A DNA stretch of 64,000 nt from Acanthosepion pharaonis (GCA_903632075.3 CAHIKZ030004725.1:2121001-2185000), one strand, 5' to 3'; numbered from the stretch's first letter, positions 22,005 to 33,150 are shown. Numbers and translations: made by a program. The notes: generated by a model from the sequence alone, not told the origin.

Positions 22005-22480
22005 TGATGTGGCTGTCACACATAGCCTTTGTTATGTTTATTTAATAATGCAGAGAACAGAGGCTGTCAAACTTAACCTTTATTATTGTTATTATTTATC
22101 AAAAAGAAGGAAAATACAGAGAAAACCACACCCGGTAGTGACGAGGCTGTCATACTTAGCCTTTATTGTAATTATTTAGTAAAAATAAGAAAAATTACAG
22201 AGGCTAGTGGTTTCATAGCTGTGAAAATTAAACTTTATTATTATTATTTAGTAAAGATAACGAAAAAAGGAAGAATAACTAAACCTCTGATGGTGATGTT
22301 GTCATAGTCTTCATCGCCATTATTATTATCATTATTATTATTAGTAGTAGTAGTGTAAGTAATAGTAATAGTAATAAAGATAAAAAATGAAGGATGATGA
22401 CGAGGCTGTCAAACAAACTTTTATTACCTTTGAGAAAAAACACGAAAAAAGCAGAAAATTGTAGTGACAAGGCTGCCACA

Positions 22481-22516
<36 letters not shown>

Positions 22517-22545
22517 TATTATTATTATCATTATTATTATTATTT
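22005..22545 (+). repeat. diverged ~75-100-bp tandem repeat ending in (AAT)n
   Basis: GAGGCTGTCA-type landmarks occur near 22010, 22061, 22146, 22215, 22295, 22401 and 22470, each followed by CTTTATTATT-like A/T-rich sequence. The array ends in (AAT)n/(ATT)n at 22483-22545. No gene. Confidence 0.65.
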
Positions 22546-23366
22546 GAATGAAAAGAATAAAAAGTTATCTTCCTACCGACAATTCTGTTATTTGTAACTT
22601 GTGTCCTATAGACGAGGCAAAGTCACAGCAGTTCTAATCAGTAGTCCGGTATGTTTCTCTATTCTATTTTCAATTATGCCATCGTCTGCAGTGTTGCACC
22701 TCGTTCTCTAATTTCAAACTCCTTCAGTATTTTTTTCTCAAACTCCATGGGACTGTTCCTCGTGCTTTGGGGGGACGATTGCTACGGGTGTCACTTTCAT
22801 AATACACAAATGTCTCTGTTGTTTGACGAGATCGGAAGCGTTATTATTATTATTATTATTATCATTATTATGTCCCCATTTTGTTTCGTTTAACCTGGAC
22901 TTGCCTGAAATCATCCCCCATCTGGAATCGGATTAGAAAATATCTCAAGGGGAATGAACACTCAATGCTTGCGAAAACCGTGGTGAATCGTAAGACTGGT
23001 GGATTTATTTAAACATTTTTTTTTGTGCTTACGCGGGAGCATGCGCGCCTGTGTGGAGTTTGTACGTATGTGTTTGCGTCACTCCGTGTGTAGCTGTGCT
23101 TATATGTTTGTGTTTTTGTTTTTTTTTTCCTGTGTGGGTGTATGTGTTTATTCGCACTTCTACTTGGCTTAGTAAGATGCTGTAATTCAATATACCAACC
23201 AGTCATAACGAGTTGACATTCTATATAAAAGCAATAAAGACGCCGATGGCAGTTATAACTGGCTGGGTGGCATAGGACGTTGTTTTGGCTGGAGGTGTAT
23301 TCAAAGAGGAAAAACAGGATTAAAATCTCAGGAGTGCTTCATATAAAAAGACAAAAATAACCAATG

Positions 23367-23369
<3 letters not shown>

Positions 23370-23462
<93 letters not shown>
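23370..23462. repeat. (TA)n-(TG)n microsatellite
   Basis: About 50 bp of TA followed by about 40 bp of TG. Confidence 0.95.
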
Positions 23463-23465
<3 letters not shown>

Positions 23466-23853
23466 AAAGACAAAAGGAAAACTTATCTTAACCAACGCGT
23501 CTCGTCCTCTGATGGACTTTATGAAGGCAAATAAAAGGCTTTTATTTTGCAACAAGTTTTTATAATCAGAAGTAAATTTATCGTTAGATTTTCAGAATTT
23601 TAATTTATGAACACTTACAAATATACATAAGGTTGACTGAAAGTCAAAATAAATTATGGAGGATACTAAGTGACATAATTTAATGTCTACTGGACAAAAG
23701 TGAATAAATGATGTTATTGTTGATTTTTTTTTTTAATAAAGTAATTAATATTATATTATTTTAGTTTGAGATTTAGATTTTATATATTTTAAATACAAGC
23801 AGGTTGATAAATTATCTGCTTTCTTTAAACTTTTAAATGTTTTTATAGTCACT

Positions 23854-24120
23854 GATATGTCCCGGAAAGGGATATATTTGATCGAAGTAGCTAAGTGGTT
23901 TAGGGTACTGTAACCGAGTAGAACAATCTAGCAGGTAGCAGTAATGGAAATGATACTTGTCGTAGTCGCAGTCAATAGGCGTAGACCAATAGGATAGCCA
24001 ATGGCGTAGTCCAATGGGCGTCGTCGTCCTGTACCTCTACATCAACCTGTATTTATGGTTGACACCAGCCAATCATATTCCTGTGAGGGGGAACACAGGT
24101 GTATTCATATTCATTACATC
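23854..24120 (+). mobile_element. CCAAT-cluster mobile repeat, copy 2
   Basis: Same element as 17967-18239: starts GATATGTCCCGG, ends ATTACATC, and keeps ACCAATAGG, GCCAATGG, TCCAATGGG and GCCAATCAT plus TATTTATGG. The two copies align over their whole length with scattered substitutions and small indels. A target duplication is not clear here. Confidence 0.8.
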
Positions 24121-24652
24121 CGTCATGTACTTTGGTATGGGAAAAGGTATCTCTTTTAAGAAAGGAGATATTTGAAGTGCGGCATCATTTACAAAGTTGG
24201 GGTTGAACGTATTGCTAGATATGACTAATGCATTTGTGAAATTGGTGTGGATAACATCCATTTGTTTTCATAGATATGTTTTTATAAATTTGCCCAGTGT
24301 ATCGTAAGGAACATTTGTGAGAGTATATTTTATATATACCTGCTTTAGAATTAGTATTGTGATGTATCTTTTCGATTCAGATCCATAATAGTTTTGAATA
24401 TGGTTATAATTACTTTGATAAGACTGGGTAAATTGTTTTGCATAATATATATTATATATATTAGAGTGTGCAGCTTATATTTTCTATCATAAAAATAAAA
24501 TTTATACAAAGAATTAATTAGCAAAGTTAATGCGATTAATGGCGAAATTACTTCGCTAACAAAACTTAATGTGACATTAACTTACTATCAGTTCCTTGAA
24601 TAATAAGATCCTTATATTCGAGTTGTTATCAGATGGAAGACACATGCCAAGT

Positions 24653-24682
24653 ACTTTCGACAATTTCAAATTGTCATCATCA
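24653..24682 (-). ncRNA. hammerhead-like motif (possible relic)
   Basis: On the minus strand: CTGATGA, an extra T, a perfect 8-bp helix II (GACAATTT/AAATTGTC around a single G, so a few inner pairs must open as loop), GAAA, the palindrome AGTACT (counting the last A), T, then GGC that can pair with upstream GCC. The layout matches the sites at 9982, 34511 and 36024. Activity is uncertain because of the extra base. Confidence 0.4.
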
Positions 24683-25086
24683 GGGCGCAATTTTCTCATA
24701 CCTAGGCAAACACTAAAACAAAATATATGTCGACCGAAAGATTTTTTAAAAAATTATGCTATTTATTGAGAGTTAAATATATGTTTTGGAGCATACAATG
24801 CCGCGACGCTACAATGTTTGTTCAAATTAATCAAGTGTGAACTTTGTTTGAATTTTGAAAAGTGGTAAATCCACAAAATTTTCTTGTTACATGTGTATAT
24901 CAGTTAAAGTGACATGGATTTAAGTATAAGCCAATTAGTAGGGTAAAATGTCTTTGTAGCTTTCCACAAAATTGAAGATTCGCATTATTATGTACTGCAG
25001 ATCTGATTTTCGTAAATTAACAGAGTGTGCAGCTTATATTTTATATCATAAAGAATTCTGTTTCATGCTAAACACAATCGCCAGGC

Positions 25087-25088
25087 TA

Positions 25089-25151
<63 letters not shown>
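25087..25151. repeat. (TA)n microsatellite
   Basis: Pure TA tract abutting the SINE 3' end. Confidence 0.95.
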
Positions 25152-25152
<1 letters not shown>

Positions 25153-25529
25153 TGAACTCTCCCATCGTATTCGACATACGAAGGTGAGAAACTCAGTTCC
25201 TAGAAACCGACAGCCAGACACATGTGATTTGATAATAGTGGTGAAGGTTTTGTGCAGAACCAACCACACACTTTTGAAGGGCTGATTACAGAGACCTGGT
25301 GCACTACGTGCCACAAGGTCCCTAAACACCCCTACGCATATTTGAATTCAGAATTGTCCTTCTCCTAGACCAGTTGCCATCCAAGGCTATAGAGCACAGT
25401 TTGTCTTGCTGATTAACCATAGCTGAAGGGAGACGAAAAGGATCCATATCTCTCCCAAAAAGTATTAGCTCGTAAATGAATGCAATGGATTCAACTGGAA
25501 TTCGAATTCGGCTCTCCACTTCCGCAATC

Positions 25530-25530
<1 letters not shown>
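25151..25530 (-). repeat. full-length SINE family E, copy 2
   Basis: Full-length minus-strand copy with ACTCTCCCATCGTATTCGAC at the 3' end, GAAACCGACAGCC, TGGTGCACTACGTGCCAC, GACCAGTTGCCATCCAAGGC and CAACTGGAATTCGAATTCGG. It is bounded by (TA)n on both sides and lies opposite the plus-strand copy at 26.0 kb. Confidence 0.8.
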
Positions 25531-25589
<59 letters not shown>

Positions 25590-25620
25590 GCGTGTACAGA
25601 CACACACACATATATATATT

Positions 25621-25662
<42 letters not shown>
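25531..25662. repeat. (TA)n-(CA)n-(TA)n microsatellite
   Basis: Starts directly at the tRNA-like end of the SINE. Confidence 0.95.
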
Positions 25663-25664
<2 letters not shown>

Positions 25665-26004
25665 CAGCAGTCAATATACCACATAACACCCTTGAGCGCT
25701 TAGCTTTGGAGCGGTAGAATGGAGATCAACGTATTTTAGTGAACTCAGCAATTTTCAATCTGCTTGTCTGAATCATTTTCAAGAAGCGAGAGAAAGATCT
25801 AAAAGATCAGCCAATCTAACAGTGATCTCATTTCACAATCTTCACGCTTTCTCCATACGTGGCCTCCTTTGTAAATCACTAGCGCGTCTCAAATGCCACT
25901 TAAGTTTATCGCACAAACTTTCATAGCTGAATCAATAAGCTGTCAGATCTTCATACGTCGAAATCGACGGGAGAATTCATTATTATTAATATATATATAT
26001 ATAT

Positions 26005-26369
26005 GGTGGAGGCATGGTGAATAGCGGCTTGGACTGAGGAATCGGAAAGCCGAGTTCGAATTTCAGTCGAATCCATTACATTCACTTTCATGCCAATACC
26101 CTTGGGAAAGCTATGAATGCTCTTCTACTTCCAGAAGAGACTGGTTCTATAGACTTTGATGGCAACTGGTAAGAATTTAAAACCTGCGGAGGGTCGTTTG
26201 GAGACCTTGTGGCACGTAGTGCACCAGGTCACTGTATTCGGCTCTTCAAAATGTGGGGTTGGTTCTGCACAAGACCTTCACCACTATAATCAAGTCACAT
26301 GTTCTGGTCGGGCTGTCGGTTTTGCTAGGAAAACTTCGTAGGGCTCAACCCTCGTACGTCGAATTCGTG

Positions 26370-26376
<7 letters not shown>
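26005..26376 (+). repeat. full-length SINE family E, copy 3
   Basis: Begins GGTGGAGGCATGGTGAATAG, with B-box-like GAGTTCGAATTTC at about 26052. Body motifs include TTGATGGCAACTGG and CACGTAGTGCACCAGGTC. It ends ACGTCGAATTCGTGTA before (CA)n. It is inverted relative to copy 2, about 475 bp away. Confidence 0.8.
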
Positions 26377-26432
<56 letters not shown>

Positions 26433-26497
26433 GGTTTTCATTATATTATATATCACATTTTATATATATATATCACATTTATATATATATATCTCCC

Positions 26498-26586
<89 letters not shown>

Positions 26587-26587
26587 C
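26372..26587. repeat. (CA)n, (TA)n and (TG)n compound microsatellite
   Basis: (CA)n at 26372-26430, interrupted (TA)n to 26563 and (TG)n to 26587. Confidence 0.95.
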
Positions 26588-27278
26588 GTGTTCGTGTTAG
26601 TTAATTAATTTTAATTACGTATTTTTTATGAGTCATTAAAATATTTTCCTTGACTTTATTTGACAACGCCAACGCACCGGAAGTTTCGGCTTTCGTTCCC
26701 GATAAAACTACTCTGATTTCGACTCAATAAAATTGTCCATGAACATCGAAGAAATCCTAAAATCCTTCGTCGGATAAAGAATGCTTGATTGATCGGACCA
26801 AAATAATGTTGCGTTAACGTGAATATGATGTGAGAGGAAGAAATTCTCTTCCCGACCCCCTTATGAGATTTTAGAGGCTCTTCGACAAAGTTGTCATGTT
26901 GAATGGTAACTTTTCAGCTTCTCTGCCATGGAAACCTTTTTTTTTTTTTGTTAACTGCAATGTTAAGAATTACCAAAGCTGAAGATCGTAACGCTATATC
27001 GGTGCAGAGTTTTGTAATACTGGTAACCGTTGTGCCACCTTTTACCTCATAAAATCAATGAATATAATTATGGGGTTTATTTATTTTTTACAGTGATATT
27101 TACTCTGTACAAAGGCCAAGAGCCACTCGAACTAGAGGGTTACAAAGTAAGAGGCAGAGTTTATGGGAATATGTGATGAAGATAACGGTTAATGCTTGTT
27201 TGTTTTTTTTAGCGGCATATTTAAATTCTTATTGGTCATTTACTGTCGAAACCTAATTTTCTAAGAGAATTAGTGCTA

Positions 27279-27501
27279 TGTTAATTTACCCACGCACCCA
27301 TGGACTCTCCCAGCTATAAATAGGAGCAGGTACTGCCTTTTAAACAGGGAATTTTCCAGCAGTCAGCTCTGACTCTCAGACCGAACATTCTTGCTGTAAC
27401 ACTCTCGTGTGTATATGTTTGTATTACTGTCGCTGTTGATATGTTTGTTTAACTCAATTCCTCTCCTTGTATCTTTATTTCTGGCCCTAACAAAGCCACA
27501 A
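27279..27501 (+). repeat. LTR-like repeat with TATA box, copy 1
   Basis: About 223 bp starting TGTTAATTTACCCACGC and ending near CTAACAAAGCCACAA. TATAAATA lies at 27315-27322, followed by GAGCAGGTACTGCC, CAGCAGTCAGCTCTGAC and GCTGTAACACTCTCG. Two further copies lie 786 and 1531 bp downstream in the same orientation. Short length, a strong TATA box and a T-rich end fit a solo LTR or a terminal-repeat element in miniature. No internal gag/pol or primer-binding site is visible. AATTAGT occurs near both ends and could be a target duplication, but it is not certain. Confidence 0.6.
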
Positions 27502-28064
27502 TAATTAGTCCTTCGCATAATCAGAAATCATTAGATTGAGGATTAACATTTATTGAGATCGGTTATCGGATAAAGAAAATCAACACACAAGACTTTTGCC
27601 AGTTACATTTAGGCTTGATAACGTAGAACCTGAATACAGAAAGTGAAACGGAAATTGGCATTTCTTAAGAGATTCCACCGTAATGCCAATAATTTAAAGT
27701 TTTCCCAGACGCTCTTTATGCTGTCTAATATTTCTTGTCACGTAAGAATGGTCTCAGTCATTCAGTCAACTTTTGGAGATAATTTTTAAATAGATTTCCC
27801 CCAAGGCGATAAAGCCACTAAGACAAAAGGGGCTACCGGAAGTGAAAGAGAAGGAAAACTTTAGAAGGAACCGGGATTCCAATCCTAAGCAGAAAACAAG
27901 AGATAAGCCTTGTATTCCTGTTCAAAAGATTCAAATGTATGTGAACTGGGGGATATGTGAATGTATTTACGCCTATGTAGAATTTGACTAAAACACGGTT
28001 GTTTTTTTTATATCCATAAGTAATTTTGACAGTCAGGTATAAGATCGGTTGTTTATTAGTGCTA

Positions 28065-28288
28065 TGGTAATTTACCCACGCACGCATGAACCCTCCCAGC
28101 TATAAATAGGAGCAGGTACTGCCTTTTGGAGAGGGATGCTTCCAGCAGTCAGCTCTGTCAGTCTGACCGAACATTCTTGCTGTAACACTCTCGTTTATAT
28201 ATGTTTTGTATTACTGTTTCTGTTAATATATTTGTTTAACTCAATTCCTCTCTTTGTGTCTTTATTTCTGGTTCTAACAAGGCCACAA
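28065..28288 (+). repeat. LTR-like repeat with TATA box, copy 2
   Basis: Aligns with copy 1 over its full length (TGGTAATTTACCCACGC, CTATAAATAGGAGCAGG, GCTGTAACACTCTCG, TTCTAACAAGGCCACAA). The 560 bp between copies 1 and 2 and the 520 bp between copies 2 and 3 are not obviously similar to each other. Confidence 0.6.
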
Positions 28289-28809
28289 GAGTCAGTATAT
28301 GGGATTTGGTGATTTTCAGGAACTAGACTTAAACCAAAGTATTAAGAAAAATGAAATGTTGTTAGAAACAAAGAAAAGACTGCTAAACTGTTATATAATA
28401 TCAATCATCTTATATGATATTGAATAGAAAAAGTCATAAAATGAACAGCTTACACACCTTGTTTTTATTTTTTTTTAAGTTTCTGTCGGCAATGTAGTTT
28501 GTTCGCGCAGAAAAGAAAGAAAGAGGAAGGATGCTGGAGTAGAGGTAAAGTCGGTGGGTAGTTTTGTGGAGATGAATACACCTTTCCAGAATATGACTTG
28601 GACTCGTCCAAATAGCATATATACTGATGCTGAGAATCGTCAACAGAGAGCTAGCCGGAAGCAAGCCTTATATTCTTACTATAGAATTCAATTAGACTAT
28701 GTCGACTCCAAACGAAATTATATTTCATGATTGTGTTATCTTCATTCATTGGAATGAAGACATAACAGACTGTAATAAGTAAAGCCGAAAACTTGCTTAA
28801 GTATTTTTA

Positions 28810-29000
28810 TGGCAATTTACCCACGCAAGCATGGACTCTCCCAGCTATAAATAGGAGCAGGTACTGCCTTTTGGAGAGGGAAGTTTCCAGCAGTCAGCTC
28901 TGACAGTCGAGCCGAACATTCTTGCTGTAACACTCTCGTTTGTATATGTTTTGTATTACTGTTTCTGTTAATATATTTGTTTAACTCAATTCCTCTCTTT
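28810..29000 (+). repeat. LTR-like repeat with TATA box, copy 3, 3'-truncated
   Basis: Matches copies 1 and 2 from TGGCAATTTACCCACGC to CTCAATTCCTCTCTTT and then diverges, so the last 30 bp are missing. TATA box and initiator region are intact. Confidence 0.6.
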
Positions 29001-29496
29001 GGGCGAATTATGCGGAGAGGCGGCATGTTAACAGGTCGGGATACCTGGGAGAACGGCTCTGATGTTAAAATACCCGAAATTCGTAATGAAGCCAGGGTAA
29101 CATCATTGATGATCTCTCCCGTTTTATTTTATAAATGGAATTCAAGAATATATTTCAGTTTATCGTGACATGAAAAAATAACTCACCCACCTCCACCATC
29201 AGAGCTTACTTTTTTATTTAGCATAGATCTGACATTTAATTGGTTACTCAAGACATACCTACAAGTCTATTTTTTAATTCTGACCTTATGTCACCCTACT
29301 TTAACTCTCAGAGAAGAGGTAAAACTTTGTTTCTAAATTTCCTTAAAAATAATTTAATCACCCGTTACTGACCATTGTTGTACAATCACAGTATTGAAAC
29401 ATGAAAACTTTTGCGTAGCGATTTCAACATGTTTTTATTATAAATCCTTATCATAAAATTAATATATATATATATATATTTAATGTCAACCGATTT

Positions 29497-29640
29497 AATG
29501 TCACTCAGAGCTTCTACCACTGAGCCATCTTCAATCGACAAAACGAATCAGCCAAATCTAGTGTATTGTTTTTACAAACGTAAACAAATATCAAACAGCT
29601 AAAGTGCTCCATTCATTTTTTCTGAAGAGCTTTTCTGTGT
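29497..29640 (-). repeat. tRNA-derived SINE, family B, second copy
   Basis: Reverse complement of the 2836-2960 SINE: GCTTCTACCACTGAGCCATC is the inverted A-box region, and GTGCTCCATTCATTTT is the inverted 5' module. The B-box part is missing. Confidence 0.75.
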
Positions 29641-30087
29641 GCGTGCGTGTGTGTGTGTATAAAATATATTCTTATATCCAAACTGTCTATATATAAACAA
29701 ATTGAAACAATACACACACGCACACACGCTTTCGAACATACACATGCGCACACATTTAGTTACATATTTACGTATATGTGTTACGTGCGTTCTAAATTCA
29801 AAATGTGATTTCTAGAAAGAAAGACACAGACTGAAGAACGTGTCCAAAATGGAAACAAAGGTTCTTTTCTTTCTCCATAAATCAACACAAACGCAAAGAA
29901 ATGATGACACTCTCAAGAGAGAGCGTCCACTGTGTTCTTGGTCGACCAAAGTTCAGATGAAAAATGAAAAAAAAAAAACCATATATATATATATATATTT
30001 AACGTTCAAAGTGATAAAACGAAAGCATTAAAAAGGGAGGTAAGTAGTTGAACCGATGAATAAAGAAGCCTGTTAAATATAGGAGCG

Positions 30088-30260
30088 GTGGTGCGGAGGT
30101 GGCCTGATGGTTAACAGCCCAGAAAAATGGCAATCAACGAAGCGAGTTCAAATTCAAAGTGAGGTAATTTATTTTGCCCTAATTCCCTTGAGAAATGTAT
30201 GAAGCCACTTTTCCAGATAGCCCCCTCGTACCATGTAACAGAATACAAGAAACAGGATTA
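30088..30260 (+). repeat. tRNA-derived SINE, family F
   Basis: A-box-like TGGCCTGATGG at about 30100 and B-box-like GAGTTCAAATTC at about 30146, followed by TGCCCTAATTCCCTTGAGAA and GTATGAAGCCAC. The last two recall families D and E, so these families probably share an ancestor. Confidence 0.6.
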
Positions 30261-30341
30261 ACAATCTTCATTTCCCTAAACATATAAAGAACCCAGCATT
30301 CTATCACGATGATCAACTAGGCCATAATATAAATATATATA

Positions 30342-30800
30342 TATATTGTGAAATGGAAAAAGTCCGACAATTATTTTTAAAACATTTTTTTATGTTTATA
30401 CGTTCTTTTTATATATACAAATATTTAAGTAAATGCTCTGTGTATAATAAACAGTATTAACAACATTTACCGGCCTGAATGTCCAAGAAATTTTTAATAG
30501 AAAATATGCGTCTTCCGACAGGAATTGAAGCTGTATCCTATACAGAACCGTCATATAGCCTGACGTGCCTTTAACCGATCGGGCCACAGAGGTGCGTTCG
30601 GTTAGCAAGGTCGATTTTACTGTATTTAAACACAATTCTTCATGATTTTCTCTCATACATTCATATTTGCTCAATGCGTATCCAAATGTAAAAATGAAAA
30701 TTCTTGGATATTCAGGCCGGTAAATATTGTTAATACCGTTTATTATAAAATTTACTTAAATATTTGTATCTATAAAAAGAACGTATCAACATAAAAATGT
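30342..30800 (-). mobile_element. foldback element FB-T with internal tRNA-like sequence, copy 1
   Basis: Inverted ends of about 130 bp (30342-30510 and 30685-30800), both containing AAATATTTAAGTAAAT, TTTATAATAAAC and ACCGGCCTGAATGTCC or its complement, enclose a tRNA-like sequence on the minus strand at about 30511-30595. The tRNA-like acceptor and T arms are mutated compared with the copy at 48.77 kb. A (TA)n tract starts at the right end. No protein is encoded. Confidence 0.8.
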
Positions 30801-30801
30801 C

Positions 30802-30845
<44 letters not shown>

Positions 30846-30879
30846 AATGTCAGTGTGCCACTGTATAACATTTTTTTTC

Positions 30880-31065
30880 AACTTTACTCGGAGAAGCCGT
30901 TGCCGAACATACATAGTCACACGGAACAAGATCAGGTGAATAAAGAAGGTTACTCCTGTCAAGTGATGTTTTTCTTGGCCAGGAACTGCTGGATGCTCAG
31001 GGCGTTGCCCAACATATCACACCATTTTGGATCCAGGCCGGATCCGGGCGAGCAATCCTGAAATG
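30880..31065 (-). pseudogene. mariner transposase fragment
   Basis: Similar at DNA level to 32585-32690: GATCAGGTGAATAAAGAAGG and CCAGGAACTGCTGGATGCTC. It corresponds on the minus strand to the part of a mariner transposase with SIQQFLA. Frame is broken and both ends are missing. Confidence 0.65.
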
Positions 31066-31429
31066 TTGGATTTCCAAGTTTTCATTACTGCGATTGTCTT
31101 CGGCTATTTTTTTTACATGACATTTTGCGACGAATTTTTTTGTACGATAAAATTTTTTAGCGAAATTAATTGCGAAATCCAGCGAAAGTCACCCATGAAA
31201 TAAAAATAATTGTTTGTACGTAAAGTTAGGACCCCGCGTACATCAAATTGTCTTTAAATTAAATGGTGGCAGAAGAATTATCGATGAATGTTTAAAAGGT
31301 AAGCTTAAATATTAATGCAATACTTAAACGCAGCGATCAGTTGTGAGTTTTTCTGTAATTTATTGTTGCCTATCACATCTAATCCTTCCTTGTGATGAAA
31401 GCCAATCTAGTTTAAATGCCGTTACGCTT

Positions 31430-31590
31430 AGAATTCACCTTCTTCCCTGGCGTGCGCCAACGGCTTAGGGGTAAAATCTCCGACTGACGCCAAGTCATCC
31501 GTGTTTCGATACTAGAGGCAACCGGACGTCTAGCCACACTGATGAGCTGTGATACAGCGAAACAGTCTGTCTGTGGATGACAATGGACAT
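31430..31590 (+). repeat. hammerhead SINE copy 2 (best preserved ribozyme)
   Basis: Starts near GAATTCACCTTCTTCCCTGG. The tRNA-like region is GTGCGCCAACGGCTTAGGGG with B-box-like GTGTTTCGATAC, then GAGGCAACCGGACGTC and the hammerhead. It ends ATGACAATGGACATGC without a (TA)n tract, unlike its relatives. The first 5' module of copies 1 and 3 is absent here. Confidence 0.75.
31534..31576 (+). ncRNA. hammerhead ribozyme, all conserved core bases present
   Basis: Helix I CCACA (31534-31538) pairs with TGTGG (31572-31576). CTGATGA is 31539-31545. Helix II GCTGT/ACAGC closes a GAT loop (31546-31558). GAAA is 31559-31562. Helix III is ACA (31562-31564)/TGT (31568-31570) with loop GTC, and the cleavage base is C31571 in a GTC triplet. 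Helix I extends beyond a small internal loop by GTC (31528-31530)/GAC (31579-31581). The layout has open ends on helix I. Hammerheads are known in other SINE-like and Penelope-type elements. Helix III is short, so stability in the cell or a dimer mode remains open. Confidence 0.75.
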
Positions 31591-31982
31591 GCTCAATCCA
31601 AATAAATAAATTAAAAACTGCACCCCACCCCCCACCGCCAAAATAACAGAATAGACTACGGCAAGCAATCTAAACATTGGAAGAATAAATAGCTTTAATT
31701 ATCTTCCCAGACCAAAACAATTAAATAAGCGACCCAAGCAAATCTCCGACCTACAATTTTTTTTTTTTACTACGTTAATAAAACATCAAAAAAGGATAAG
31801 AATAAATAATACAAAATGAAAATGAAAAACAAGTAAAATAAATTAACCCAAACAAATAAATAAATAAATAAACAGGCCACTCCCGTAAAAATAACCGCCA
31901 GAAAAGATTACCCACAATGCACCACTGACCCATATATATATAAATAACCGATGAAATATCAAGCATTCGTGGCCTATTTTAC

Positions 31983-32046
<64 letters not shown>
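31983..32046. repeat. (TA)n microsatellite
   Basis: Pure TA tract. Confidence 0.95.
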
Positions 32047-32048
<2 letters not shown>

Positions 32049-32049
32049 G

Positions 32050-32120
32050 GAGAGGCCGTGTAGGGAAGGATTAAAAGTGCATTAGACGAAGGGGATGACT
32101 TTTGAAAGGAAACCATGTAG
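32050..32120 (+). pseudogene. mariner 3' end, inverted partial copy
   Basis: AAGTGCATTAGACGAAGGGG and ATGACTTTTGAAAGGAAACC match the reverse complement of 32388-32440. With the minus-strand copy it forms outer arms around the (CA)n/(TA)n block and the perfect foldback. Confidence 0.7.

Positions 32121-32122
<2 letters not shown>

Positions 32123-32200
<78 letters not shown>
32123..32200. repeat. (CA)n-(TA)n microsatellite
   Basis: About 55 bp of CA followed by TA. Confidence 0.95.
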
Positions 32201-32243
32201 GTATAGTTAAATTCCCAGATGAATTCTGTGGACAAGACAGATT

Positions 32244-32350
32244 GGTATCAAATGACAATTGGAAAAAAAATCTTACATTTTGCCTTGAAAAAGTCGGAAG
32301 ACGAAACGCGTCGGCAAAATGTAAGATTTTTTTCCAATTGTCATTTGATA

Positions 32351-32352
<2 letters not shown>
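32244..32352. repeat. 41-bp foldback with hammerhead-like apex
   Basis: Arms 32244-32284 and 32313-32352 are reverse complements apart from one A/T length difference in a homopolymer. The 28-nt apex reads TTGAAAA, A, GTC/GAC stem with GGAA loop, GAAA (32303-32306), CGCGT and C (32312). With the last A of GAAA, ACGCGT is palindromic. This is the same order as the other hammerhead-like sites, with the arms acting as helix I. The first core block is degenerate (TTGAAAA instead of CTGANGA). Confidence 0.8.
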
Positions 32353-32385
<33 letters not shown>

Positions 32386-32389
<4 letters not shown>

Positions 32390-32895
32390 CATGGTTTCCT
32401 CTTCAAAGTCATCCCCTTCGAGTCTAATGCACTTTTCAATCCTTCTCTGTCACGCTTCTATGCACTGGTGGAAGGACTCTTCGTCGATGTCCCTCAGCTC
32501 CGTCGTTACGGCCCACTTGATAGTCCCCGTTGACTTTAAAACAGGTCCCCTTTATGATGTCATTGAACTTGGAAAAAAGAAAATAGTCACACTCAGCAAG
32601 ATCAGGTGAGTAGAGACGGTTACTCCTGTCAGTGTGATGCTCCTCTCGGCCAGGAACTGCTGGATGCTCTGAGCGTTGGCAGGAGGAGTATTTTCGTCGT
32701 GAAGCAGACACGATTTGTCCTACCACAAATCTCGTATTTTCTCGCGCACTGTGTGAAACAAACAGGATCTCGTTTTAGGTTTGGTGATTGATCGAGGGGA
32801 TGACTTCAAATGGAAACCATGTTGTTTGTTGTTTGAAATTGAAATAAATTGTTTGTGACACCAGTCCCGTTACTTTTCAGACAGACTGTTAACGA
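32386..32895 (-). pseudogene. mariner transposase C-terminal region
   Basis: Minus-strand translation contains SPDLAECDYFLFSKFNDIIK, the block around the third catalytic acidic residue of mariner transposases, followed by a frame-broken C-terminus reaching GTTACATGGTTTCC at the left. A plus-strand piece of the same 3' end (GGGGATGACTTCAAATGG) at 32796-32830, with CAGTCCCGTTACTTTTCAG after it, shows a second, opposite copy abutting it. Both are inactive. Confidence 0.75.
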
Positions 32896-33115
32896 GAAAT
32901 AGTTTGTTGTACGTATGTATTTATATAATATTTCATTTTCAAAACACGGTCAACATATTGTATCCATGTTCATAACTGATAAATATATTGAACTTATTAC
33001 AAGATATACTTTTTCTGAAAGAACAGACACTAAATCTATTTTTCAACTTAAAAATTATTAAACATGTTAGAGTTTCGTTAAAAACGTCACTAGATTTAAA
33101 TTTAGAACGAGTTAG

Positions 33116-33117
<2 letters not shown>

Positions 33118-33150
<33 letters not shown>
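33118..33150. repeat. (TA)n microsatellite
   Basis: Short TA tract. Confidence 0.95.

Noticed and set aside
24463..25055. GAGTGTGCAGCTTATATTTT repeated at 24.46 and 25.02 kb as element ends
   Set aside because: Only about 30 bp is shared and no structure between the copies supports an element.
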